37,962 bases of DNA, from contig DTRI01000096.1 of assembly GCA_012966015.1 (NCBI GenBank), positions 1 to 37,962 on the forward strand. The letters are read 5' to 3'. Source of the stretch: Flavobacteriales bacterium (GTDB lineage Bacteria; Bacteroidota; Bacteroidia; NORP154). Made by a program: the position numbers and the translations under genes. This document shows, piece after piece, positions 1-7,978 of the stretch; positions within the stretch are counted from its first letter, which is position 1; each line of letters begins with the position of its first letter. The notes under the pieces were generated by a model. It saw only the letters and a program-made list of their open reading frames with translations. It did no database searches and had not been told where the DNA came from.

Positions 1-1
1 A

Positions 2-1813
2 ACTGGATGCACAGACGCACCGGTTACGTTTTACACGGATGCAACTGGAACCATAGAATGGTTTTTTGGAGCGGGCTCTGTGCCCTCAAACATTATTGGA
101 AGCCCATCCATTGCAAGCTACACTACTACCGGAAGAAAAACTTTTACAATGGTGGTCAATGGCATTCCTTACACTTACTCCGATTTTATAGACATTTTTA
201 GTACGGGTGCAGGCTTAAATCCAACGATTGTTCCCATAACGCCAGATACGCTATGTGCCGGTGATATTGGTTCGTTTACCAGCTCTGTTACGGCTGCTGA
301 TTACACATGGTATATCACGCGAGATACAGTGGTGGATACTTTTGCTGGGGCTGGCTTCCTGTCTCTTTCTTACTTATTCGACTCAGTCGGTACTTATACC
401 GTAATCCTGGAAACCAGAAATACATGCTGCGGCGTCTCATTTCCAGACACCTTTACGGTAACTGTTAATCCTATTGTTCAGCCCAGCATTGCCATACAGT
501 CCAGTGACACCAGCAACACGGTATGCGATGGCACAACGCTCACATTCAGCGCATCCGCCGATGATGTGACAGACCCATTGTACGCTTGGTTTGTAAATGG
601 TGTGCCGGTCGGAACCAATAGCCCCACATTCTCCACGTCCACACTTGTGGATGGCGATGTGATAACTGCTACTGTTCTAACAACCTCAGGCTGCTCAATA
701 GGCTTGTCTGATACCTCCAACTCAATTTCTGTGACGGTAGTTGGAATTCCTGCCGTAATCTGTACCGCGGATACTTTCATAACGGGTTTACCCACTTATT
801 TTACATCTACGGTTATCTCAGGTGGAATAGCACCATTCACGTATATCTGGGATTTTGGTGACCAAACGATGGGTGCTGGCGATTCTGTTGCACATATATA
901 TCTTTCACCGGGAGTTTATGACGTACAGGTGGATGTGGTTGATGCCAATGGATGCCCCGGAACATGCAACAGCGTTGTAACGATTTACAGCCTCTTGTCC
1001 GCTGCCTACACAGCATCTCTGTACAACGGATGCGCCCCACTAACGGTTGACTTTAACAATCAAAGCACCAATGCGGTTACCTATCTATGGGAGTTTGGCA
1101 ATGGCAGCACCATGGCGGCCACCAACACTTCTACCATCAGCTACACTTATACCAACCCCGGTACCTACGATGTGGTGCTTTATGCTTACGGAGCCTCTGG
1201 AAATGATAGCGCTTCGGTTATGAATCAAGTAATGGTGCTTCCCAGCCCGGTTGCGAATTTCCAGGGATATCCCCAGGTAATCTCAACATTGGGTGACACG
1301 GTATTTTTTGGTGACAATTCACTGGACGCCTGGATGTGGCAATGGACTTTTGGTGATCCCGCGTCTGGTGGAAATAACACCTCTATAATCCAAAATCCAG
1401 CACATTTTTATGCACTTGATGGAAGCTATACAGTTTCATTGGTAGTGACCAACGCATTCGGGTGTAAGGACAGTGTTACCAAGCCCGGCTTTATCGTGGT
1501 TAAAATTGATACGGGAGGAGGCGTTGACATAGCTGCACAGGTACCTGGGCTGAACACGATTACTATCTTCCCTAATCCTGTTGTGTCAAAATTGAATGTT
1601 GTTGTTGATGTTGAAAAACCCGGAATGCTGGAAATCACCATGATAAATATGAGTGGGCAGCGGGTACAGAAATTCTCAAATGAACGAATTCCCAAAGGCA
1701 ATACCCGCTTAACTTACTATCTAGACGATGGGCGGCTCAATAAGGGCTTATACTTTCTGGACGTGAACTACAACGGAAAGCACTACTACAAAAAAATCAT
1801 TCTAACGCCATGA
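2..1813 (+). CDS. PKD-repeat T9SS-secreted protein, 5' partial
   Basis: The reading frame is open from the first bases of the window, so the true start lies upstream; a GTG at 80 is internal. About 603 codons are visible. From about residue 240 there are three PKD-type domains, recognised by WDFGD, WEFGN and WTFGD signatures followed by GxYxVxL strands. The last 80 residues form a T9SS type A sorting domain: TIFPNPV, then MINMSGQRVQ, then GLYFLDV and a basic KKIILTP end. The protein should be exported across the outer membrane by the Por secretion system and processed at its C-terminus. The visible N-terminal 300 residues are colinear with residues from about 480 of the next gene (shared TGCT..V.FYT, GIPYTYSDF/GVPYIFTDF, CCG, WxVNGVP, DGD), so the two are paralogues. 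Its stop overlaps the next start as ATGA. The ligand is unknown; an adhesin or surface-matrix role is inference. Confidence 0.88.
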   Translation, partial: TGCTDAPVTFYTDATGTIEWFFGAGSVPSNIIGSPSIASYTTTGRKTFTMVVNGIPYTYSDFIDIFSTGAGLNPTIVPITPDTLCAGDIGSFTSSVTAADYTWYITRDTVVDTFAGAGFLSLSYLFDSVGTYTVILETRNTCCGVSFPDTFTVTVNPIVQPSIAIQSSDTSNTVCDGTTLTFSASADDVTDPLYAWFVNGVPVGTNSPTFSTSTLVDGDVITATVLTTSGCSIGLSDTSNSISVTVVGIPAVICTADTFITGLPTYFTSTVISGGIAPFTYIWDFGDQTMGAGDSVAHIYLSPGVYDVQVDVVDANGCPGTCNSVVTIYSLLSAAYTASLYNGCAPLTVDFNNQSTNAVTYLWEFGNGSTMAATNTSTISYTYTNPGTYDVVLYAYGASGNDSASVMNQVMVLPSPVANFQGYPQVISTLGDTVFFGDNSLDAWMWQWTFGDPASGGNNTSIIQNPAHFYALDGSYTVSLVVTNAFGCKDSVTKPGFIVVKIDTGGGVDIAAQVPGLNTITIFPNPVVSKLNVVVDVEKPGMLEITMINMSGQRVQKFSNERIPKGNTRLTYYLDDGRLNKGLYFLDVNYNGKHYYKKIILTP

Positions 1814-4800
1814 GGATTCTAAGCCTGAGAATATCTTTCATGGTAATTATCGCCACGGCGTTACTCATTGATAACACCCTGGCGCAAGAATGCGGCATCA
1901 TCTACGTGACACCCAGTGGAGCTGGTAGCGGTGCAGCGGGGACCAGGGCAAATCCTGCCAGCTTAACCTATGGGTTATCCCTGGCAACACCTACAGATAA
2001 TCAGGTTTGGCTGGCCTCTGGGAGCTATTCTTTATCCACAACGCTGTTTATGATCAGTGATGTTACCATAGAAGGTGGCTTTGACCCCGTTACCTGGATA
2101 AAGACCAACCTGGTGCCCAGTATAATTTATCGTGACAACGCCAACATGCAAACGGTTCCCAGCCGGCTTGTGGCCGTAGAATGCACGGGGATTAGCAACT
2201 TTCGGTTACAGGACCTGACCATTAATGTTTCCAATGGGCTTGGAGATGGGGTTTCAGTATATGGGGTACATCTCGATGGCTGTTCAAATTACTCCATTAC
2301 CCGATGCATCATCACGGTGGGAAATGCAACGGATGGGTTGCAAGGAGGACCAGGAATAGGTGGTGTATCTGGTGCTAATGGAACAGCAGGGCTGGGTGGT
2401 GACGGAAATGGCGGATGCTGTACAGCAGGTGGGGCTGGAGGATCAGGATCATTTCCTGGAAGTTTTGCTGGTGGTGACGGTGGCGCCGGAGGAGCCCGGG
2501 GAACGGGGACAATCCTCTGTTTTGGGGGCGGGAATTCTGCCCCTGATGGAAGCGATGGCCTTGCCGGGGCGGGGCCTGGAGGTGGTGCATTTGGTACAGG
2601 CGGTGCGGGCTATTGTCAGCCGGTCTGCATTTCCCTTGGCTGTGATGCCGGCCCAGGAAATGCCGGAACCAACGGCGTAGCTGGGCTAGCCGGAACCAAT
2701 GGATTGGATGGAGCAGTTGGTACGCCAGCATTTGGAAATTACTTCATTAATGGCAGCGGCGTCGTTGGGCAACAGGGCGTTCATGGCTCTGGCGGTGGCG
2801 GCGGCGGCGGCGGTGGTTCGCAAGGGTGTTTGTGGTCGCTATTTGGAAATAACAATGGTGCTGGCGCCGGAGGAGGTGGTGGTGGCGAAGGCGGGCAAGG
2901 TGGATTTGGCGCTACAGGCGGCACAGGTGGCGGCGGCTCTTTTTCTATTTATCTTTTTAACAACATGGCTGGCTCGGAAGTGAAGGATTGCAACCTGTCT
3001 TCGGGCCTGCAAGGGCTAGGCGGCCTGGGGGGTGTTCCCGGGGGTTTAGGTGGAGGGTCTGGTATTGGGGCAATTAGCACTTCTTCCGATTGCGATCTCG
3101 GAGATCCGGGAGACGGAGGTGACGGCGGGTCAGGTGGCATGGGAGGCAACGGAGGCAATGGATCCCCTGGGGTGAGCTTCCCATTATATGAAGATCCATT
3201 GGGGCTGGCTGTGGCCCAATCAGATATGCGAAGCCAGGTAGAACCACAGATCTTTGTTAAAAACACAGGATGTACGTGGTCTGATGTTGAATTTTACACC
3301 AATGCGAGCGGAATAATAGTTTGGTACTTCGACGGTGGTGCATTGCCTTTAACAGCCACAGGTGACTCAGCAGTTATACAGTACGCTTCTATGGGGCGAC
3401 ATACCATCACATTGGTAATTGATGGTGTTCCATACATCTTCACAGATTTCGTCGGAATATTCAGCGATGGGCTTATCCCAAATATTGTATCTGCTGATTC
3501 CGTTACCTGTCCGGGTACCAATGCTACTTTCACCAGCTCTATTACCAATGCAACCAATTACGATTGGGTGGTTTATGATAATCCACCTGTTACATTTTCG
3601 GGAGCAGGTATTACTTCTATCAACCATACATTCGCCGACACGGGAACATACCAAATTACGCTTCAAACGACATCAATCTGCTGCGGAAAGTCGAAGATTG
3701 ACACGTTTGAAGTCATTGTAGCACCAGTACTTACGCCGATAGTTTATGTATCGGTAACTTCTGCAGCTATTTGCGAGGGCGACCAAACCACCTTTGGAGC
3801 AGTGCCGATCAATGGGGGAACCAATCCGATTTACCAGTGGCTGGTCAATGGAGTACCCGCCGGACCCAGCACCAATACTTTTACCTCGTCATCTCTTTCG
3901 GATGGAGATATTGTCACGTGCTTTATGTTGAGCAGTTATCCCTGTGCCGTACCCATAGACGCTACGTCTCTGCCAATAACAATTGAAGTAAATCCTCTGC
4001 CAGTTGTAACCTGCAATGTGGGCAACGTATATTTAGGCGCATTCACGAACTTCGATGCAACGCTTTCAACGGGCACTGCACCGTTTACCTATGATTGGGA
4101 CTTTGGAGATGGGGGCATTGATACAGGCGCAACAACCTCCCATTATTACGGAAGCACCGGGTCCTATTCGTACACGGTAACAGTCACCGACTCTAATGGA
4201 TGCGTAGGGGTGTGTTCTGACGTCCTCACAATAATAGTGGCGCCATTTGTTGATGCCGGCTATTCTAGCAATACCATTCCCGCATGTGATAACTCAACAG
4301 TAACATTTACGGATACCAGTATTGGCAACCCCAATACCTGGTTTTGGGACTTTGGAGACGGTGTTACCATTGGGCCGGGCAGCGGGGCCGTTCCCGTTAT
4401 GCCGAATACCAGCGGAACATACGATAATCCTACTCACGTCTTTACAACTCCGGGAACCTATAACGTAACGCTGGTGTCCAGCAATGGCGTTTATGCGGAT
4501 ACCGCCTTGTATCCAAATATTGTTGTTGTTAGGCCTTCTCCCATTGCCGGCCTCACCTCATTTGACACATCCGGCTGCACATCCATAAACACGCAATTCC
4601 TGGATGCCTCTCTTGGGGCCTACTGGTTCCTTTGGGATTTTGATGATGCCAGCAGCTCCACCCAACAAAATCCGAGTCACAGTTACGCCGCGGTTGGCAC
4701 TTATAACATTTCCGTTGAGGTATGGACAATTGACAGCTTTTGCTCTGATATTTCAACCATGACCATCAATGTTTATGAGACTCCCTTTGCTGCTTTTACG

Positions 4801-5568
4801 AGAGATACGGCATGCTCATCAATTCCTATACAGTTTACAAACCTGTCGTTTGTAACGGGAAGCTCCACCATAACAGGATATGAATGGGATTTTGGTGACG
4901 GGACAGACAGCATTACGGATGTTGACCCAATTCACACATTTGATCCAGGTGGCACCTATTACACCAGCATGATTGTAACGAGCAATTATGGCTGTAAAGA
5001 CACTGCTTTTGATACAATATTGATATATCCAAAGCCTGCGGTAATGTTCGATGCGGAACCGGACAGTGTTACCATACTTAATCCCGAGATAACATTTACT
5101 GACCAAACCATATCCGACAGTATTGCAACGTGGAATTGGCAATTTGGAGATGGAGATTCGTCAGGTGTTAAAAATCCTGTCCACATGTATCCGGATACCG
5201 GAACCTATAATGTTCTGCTAACCATAACAGACACTAACGGATGCTTCGATACCATTTCCCATAGGATAGAAATTGAGCCAGATTATATATTCTTTCTACC
5301 CAACACGTTTACTCCGAATGAGGACGGTATCAATGAGCTGTTCATCCCTCTATCCACGGGCCTCAATGAGGCGAGTTACCACTTCTATATTTTCACCCGA
5401 TGGGGAGATGCTATCTTCCACACTGAAGATATTACCGTAGGATGGAACGGTTTGGCAAATAACGGAAAAAAGCTGGCCCAGACGGGCGTTTATGTGTGGC
5501 TGGTACTGTCGAAGGATCTGACAGGCGTGAACCATAAATACACAGGGCACGTTACCTTAATGAGATAA
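1810..5568 (+). CDS. Large secreted protein: beta-helix, Gly-rich insert, PKD repeats, T9SS type B sorting domain
   Basis: 1252 aa. A signal peptide covers residues 1-25 (ends LAQ). Residues 30-175 resemble a right-handed parallel beta-helix start (YVTPSG...GTRANPASL, VTIEGGFD, SITRCIITV). Residues about 177-455 are extremely glycine-rich (repeated GG-x-GG and GAGG). From about 480 the protein is colinear with the upstream paralogue. Five PKD domains follow, with WDFGD, WDFGD, WDFDD, WDFGD and WQFGD signatures. The end, about 1155-1252, is a gliding-motility-associated CHU_C/T9SS type B domain: FLPNTFTPNEDGINE, then FTRWGD, WNG and GVYVWLV. The start overlaps the previous stop by 4 nt (ATGA), so translation is probably coupled. 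The paralogue upstream ends in a type A domain instead. The role is probably a cell-surface or extracellular structural or adhesive protein; the substrate is not evident. Confidence 0.9.
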   Translation: MRILSLRISFMVIIATALLIDNTLAQECGIIYVTPSGAGSGAAGTRANPASLTYGLSLATPTDNQVWLASGSYSLSTTLFMISDVTIEGGFDPVTWIKTNLVPSIIYRDNANMQTVPSRLVAVECTGISNFRLQDLTINVSNGLGDGVSVYGVHLDGCSNYSITRCIITVGNATDGLQGGPGIGGVSGANGTAGLGGDGNGGCCTAGGAGGSGSFPGSFAGGDGGAGGARGTGTILCFGGGNSAPDGSDGLAGAGPGGGAFGTGGAGYCQPVCISLGCDAGPGNAGTNGVAGLAGTNGLDGAVGTPAFGNYFINGSGVVGQQGVHGSGGGGGGGGGSQGCLWSLFGNNNGAGAGGGGGGEGGQGGFGATGGTGGGGSFSIYLFNNMAGSEVKDCNLSSGLQGLGGLGGVPGGLGGGSGIGAISTSSDCDLGDPGDGGDGGSGGMGGNGGNGSPGVSFPLYEDPLGLAVAQSDMRSQVEPQIFVKNTGCTWSDVEFYTNASGIIVWYFDGGALPLTATGDSAVIQYASMGRHTITLVIDGVPYIFTDFVGIFSDGLIPNIVSADSVTCPGTNATFTSSITNATNYDWVVYDNPPVTFSGAGITSINHTFADTGTYQITLQTTSICCGKSKIDTFEVIVAPVLTPIVYVSVTSAAICEGDQTTFGAVPINGGTNPIYQWLVNGVPAGPSTNTFTSSSLSDGDIVTCFMLSSYPCAVPIDATSLPITIEVNPLPVVTCNVGNVYLGAFTNFDATLSTGTAPFTYDWDFGDGGIDTGATTSHYYGSTGSYSYTVTVTDSNGCVGVCSDVLTIIVAPFVDAGYSSNTIPACDNSTVTFTDTSIGNPNTWFWDFGDGVTIGPGSGAVPVMPNTSGTYDNPTHVFTTPGTYNVTLVSSNGVYADTALYPNIVVVRPSPIAGLTSFDTSGCTSINTQFLDASLGAYWFLWDFDDASSSTQQNPSHSYAAVGTYNISVEVWTIDSFCSDISTMTINVYETPFAAFTRDTACSSIPIQFTNLSFVTGSSTITGYEWDFGDGTDSITDVDPIHTFDPGGTYYTSMIVTSNYGCKDTAFDTILIYPKPAVMFDAEPDSVTILNPEITFTDQTISDSIATWNWQFGDGDSSGVKNPVHMYPDTGTYNVLLTITDTNGCFDTISHRIEIEPDYIFFLPNTFTPNEDGINELFIPLSTGLNEASYHFYIFTRWGDAIFHTEDITVGWNGLANNGKKLAQTGVYVWLVLSKDLTGVNHKYTGHVTLMR

Positions 5569-5586
5569 GCATGCATTAGTTTTAAA

Positions 5587-5916
5587 ATGGAAGAGAGGAA
5601 GACATATAAGAATTTTGAAGAGTTTTACCCGTACTACCTAACGGAGCATAAAAAGCCTGGAACACGGGTAGCTCATTTTATAGGTACATCGCTATTCTTC
5701 GTTTTTCTGGTATTGGCTATTGTTAGGCTCGAGCCCATGTATCTGCTGCCTACTGTTATTGTGCCCTATGCATTTGCATGGGTAGGTCACTTTTTTATCG
5801 AGAAGAACAAACCCGCAACTTTCCAATATCCCGGAATGTCTTTGAGGGGGGATTTCAAGCTATACTTTCAGATTCTTTTAGGCAAAGAGGGGTTTACAGG
5901 GTCGACTGAAGATTAA
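5587..5916 (+). CDS. Mpo1-like (DUF962) small membrane protein
   Basis: 109 aa. It carries the two signature blocks of the Mpo1/YGL010w (DUF962) family: EHKKPGTRVAH (His21, His30) and GHFFIEKNKPATF (His68, Glu72, Asn74, Pro76). Two hydrophobic segments lie between them at about residues 33-46 and 52-66. In yeast, Mpo1 is an Fe(II)-dependent dioxygenase acting on 2-hydroxy fatty acids during alpha-oxidation. The conserved His residues suggest a metal site here too, but the bacterial substrate is unknown. The gene begins 18 nt after the preceding stop and may be read from the same transcript, though nothing links it functionally to the T9SS proteins upstream. Its stop overlaps the convergent protease gene's stop inside one TTAA. 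Confidence 0.8.
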   Translation: MEERKTYKNFEEFYPYYLTEHKKPGTRVAHFIGTSLFFVFLVLAIVRLEPMYLLPTVIVPYAFAWVGHFFIEKNKPATFQYPGMSLRGDFKLYFQILLGKEGFTGSTED

Positions 5917-7574
5917 TAGCGCACAACTCTGGAAGAGAATATATTTGCTGTATTCTGTATGCGAATTATATAAAATCCCGGGGTGATGGCTTCCAGGTTT
6001 AGCTCTACCTTATCCTTTGAAGAGAGTTTTAGCACACCAGGCACCTCTTGCCCCAATGCATTATAGAGCCCAACATTCACAATGTCTCCTTCAATCCCTT
6101 CAATTGTCAATAATGACCTGGTGGGATTGGGATAAAGCCGTATGTCGTTTGGTTGCACACTCCATTCCATGCCCACATACTTGGTGTAATCACAATTGGC
6201 TAACAACATCAAGCTATTGTAAATGTTAAGCCTGCCATCCGTAACTGTAATCTCTGTGAGGTCGGCGATCGAATCTGTTCCATTGAAAATGTAATCTCTG
6301 ATTTGAAGTGCGTAAAATCCGGGATTACCCTTATAGTCAGCAATAAATTCTGAGCAAACTGCAGCATATAACAAGGCTACAGCACCCGCTACATGAGGCG
6401 TCGCCATAGACGTGCCCGTTTTTTGACCATAAGTATCATTCGGCTCAGTTGACCAAATATCCGTGCCGGGAGCACCCAGGTCTATTGTAGTCAGCCCATA
6501 GGCTGCCCCGGAGTTTCTCAGATCATCTTCTGTTGTATTGGTCACTGAAATCATCCATTCACTGGGACAGGCGGTAGGAATATCATTCTCCGAGTCAACA
6601 TCCTCATCTAAATTCATAGTTGCTCCTGCGCTTAGCACACCCGCCACTCCCAAAGAATCATAAAAGGCACACCAAATTGGAAAATCCACCGGATCGCCAA
6701 AATTGCTGCCAAATGATGAATTGGTAGAAACCACAAAGGCGCCAGAATCACCATTCGTCTCGTTGTAAGTTGCCCTTAGCTCCAAGACATAACCGTAGGA
6801 TTCTATCACCGTGGATTCGGTGCCCGATGAGCCTTGAACGGGCATGATTTTCACATTCCAATTTACACCTGCCAGGCCTACACCATTATTTCCAATTGCA
6901 CCTACGGTTCCCGCTACATGTGTGCCATGGCCGCATGAGCTTACATCTCCATCGCTGTTATAGGCGTTCCAACCATCATAATCATCGATGTATCCATTGT
7001 TGTCGTCATCAACATTGTTATTGGGAATTTCCTTTCTGTTTTTCCAATAAGCCAGATCCTCATGATTCAAATCAAATCCACAATCAATTACTGCCACCAC
7101 TATGGTGTCGCCCAATGCAGTGAGCCCTCCCGTAGCGGAGTCCCATGCCTGAGGGGCGTCTATGTCTGCATCGAGCATGCCACCACTTTGCCCCGTATTG
7201 TCCATGTCCCACTGATCTCCGAACCGAGGATCATTCGGAATTGTACCCCGCTGTTCAACAAAATGATTGAGCTGTGCGGCAAATACCTCTTCATTGTTCC
7301 GAAAAGCCCACAGCGCCTCTTTTTCCTCCAGCATTACCGGGTCAAATCCGATCAAATGAATGTTGAGTCTTTGCGAGAGCTGTTTGATGTGGCTCAGCTT
7401 TGAGGAGGTGCTTACACCACCATTAATAGTGGCAAGGACCTCGTTGACCTCTCCTTTGTAATGCAGCTGAATAATTAGCTGGCCGGGCACGTGATCAGGT
7501 CGCTGTGCAAAACATGGTGAGCCAGGAAAAAGGAACACTAGGGCCACGGTACACACGGCGATATGATTCTTCAT
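5913..7574 (-). CDS. Subtilisin-like serine protease (S8) with T9SS type A sorting domain
   Basis: I chose the ATG at 7574 (553 aa). It begins directly with a signal peptide (MKNHIAV...CFAQ) and lies 4 nt after the upstream lipoprotein stop, whereas the in-frame ATG at 7604 would overlap that gene and add ten polar residues. Numbering from 7574: prodomain about 25-110, ending QLNHFVEQR at 101-109; catalytic Asp164 in VAVIDCG; His216 in GHGTHVAG; oxyanion Asn about 285 in STNSSFG; Ser389 in GTSMATPHVAG. All catalytic residues are present. An Asp-rich, probably Ca-binding, loop (NNNVDDDNNGYIDDYDG) lies between Asp and His. The last 75 residues are a T9SS type A sorting domain (RLYPNP, LYNALGQEV, GFYIIRI). 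It is likely an extracellular or surface protease, translated together with the lipoprotein encoded just upstream. Confidence 0.93.
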   Translation of the reverse strand: MKNHIAVCTVALVFLFPGSPCFAQRPDHVPGQLIIQLHYKGEVNEVLATINGGVSTSSKLSHIKQLSQRLNIHLIGFDPVMLEEKEALWAFRNNEEVFAAQLNHFVEQRGTIPNDPRFGDQWDMDNTGQSGGMLDADIDAPQAWDSATGGLTALGDTIVVAVIDCGFDLNHEDLAYWKNRKEIPNNNVDDDNNGYIDDYDGWNAYNSDGDVSSCGHGTHVAGTVGAIGNNGVGLAGVNWNVKIMPVQGSSGTESTVIESYGYVLELRATYNETNGDSGAFVVSTNSSFGSNFGDPVDFPIWCAFYDSLGVAGVLSAGATMNLDEDVDSENDIPTACPSEWMISVTNTTEDDLRNSGAAYGLTTIDLGAPGTDIWSTEPNDTYGQKTGTSMATPHVAGAVALLYAAVCSEFIADYKGNPGFYALQIRDYIFNGTDSIADLTEITVTDGRLNIYNSLMLLANCDYTKYVGMEWSVQPNDIRLYPNPTRSLLTIEGIEGDIVNVGLYNALGQEVPGVLKLSSKDKVELNLEAITPGFYIIRIQNTANIFSSRVVRY

Positions 7575-7578
7575 ACTC

Positions 7579-7920
7579 TCAATTATTTCGTTGTTCAGTT
7601 TCATGATTCAATTGCACATGGGTAATGTTATCATCCTGTTTAAGCAGATTCAAGGCGTTTCCTATGTCTTCACGCTTGTAGTTAATGGTCATCTCCCAGG
7701 TGTTCATGCGCGCCGAAAGAACCTTTACAACTGCCAAATTCAGGTCCTTATGCCGTGCGGCCAAAGACTCAATGTCGGCATTTTTCGCAACCTGTACAAT
7801 GATACTGATAAGCTCTCCGGCGCTCCGGTCCTTTTCAATCTTTGAAAACAAGCCGCAACCCACTATGAGAACACAGAGCGATAGCGTTAGAACAAGATGT
7901 GAATTGAAAATCGCTCTCAT
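7579..7920 (-). CDS. Small lipoprotein resembling the prodomain of the adjacent S8 protease
   Basis: I place the start at 7920 (113 aa): it gives a clean lipoprotein signal (MRAIFNSHLVL...LIVGC, lipobox Cys22), and a TAnnTTTG -7 box at 7946-7953 would start the mRNA downstream of the alternative ATG at 7944. The mature part is about 90 residues. Its end, from about residue 85, aligns with the end of the neighbouring protease's prodomain: NALNLLKQDDNITHVQLNH next to EALWAFRNNEEVFAAQLNH, then ETEQR next to FVEQR. The lipoprotein stops just where the protease continues into its catalytic domain. Propeptide-like proteins (I9 and related) can fold or inhibit subtilisins in trans, so a membrane-tethered inhibitor or chaperone for the S8 enzyme is a reasonable inference. 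The family is not one I recognise by name. Confidence 0.75.
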   Translation of the reverse strand: MRAIFNSHLVLTLSLCVLIVGCGLFSKIEKDRSAGELISIIVQVAKNADIESLAARHKDLNLAVVKVLSARMNTWEMTINYKREDIGNALNLLKQDDNITHVQLNHETEQRNN

Positions 7921-7945
7921 ATGATCCCATTGAGCACTGCTCATG

Positions 7946-7953
7946 CAAATCTA
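7946..7953 (-). promoter_or_regulatory. -7 promoter box for the lipoprotein/S8 protease pair
   Basis: On the minus strand this reads TAGATTTG, a perfect match to the Bacteroidota -7 consensus TAnnTTTG. It is 25 nt from the chosen ATG at 7920. No clear TTG is seen at the usual -33 distance. Confidence 0.55.
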
Positions 7954-7965
7954 CTAATAACTGCC

Positions 7966-7973
7966 TATTTTTG
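7966..7973 (+). promoter_or_regulatory. -7 promoter box for uvrC
   Basis: The sequence TATTTTTG matches TAnnTTTG perfectly and ends only 5 nt before the ATG at 7979, so transcription from it would give a leaderless or nearly leaderless uvrC mRNA. It lies 12 bp from the divergent -7 box at 7946-7953, so the two promoters overlap. No -33 TTG at the usual distance. Confidence 0.5.
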
Positions 7974-7978
7974 TGTTG

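Noticed and set aside
2375-2731. Open frames on both strands opposite or shifted in the glycine-rich block.
   Set aside because: They arise from GGN/CCN codon bias of the real gene; the translations are low-complexity.
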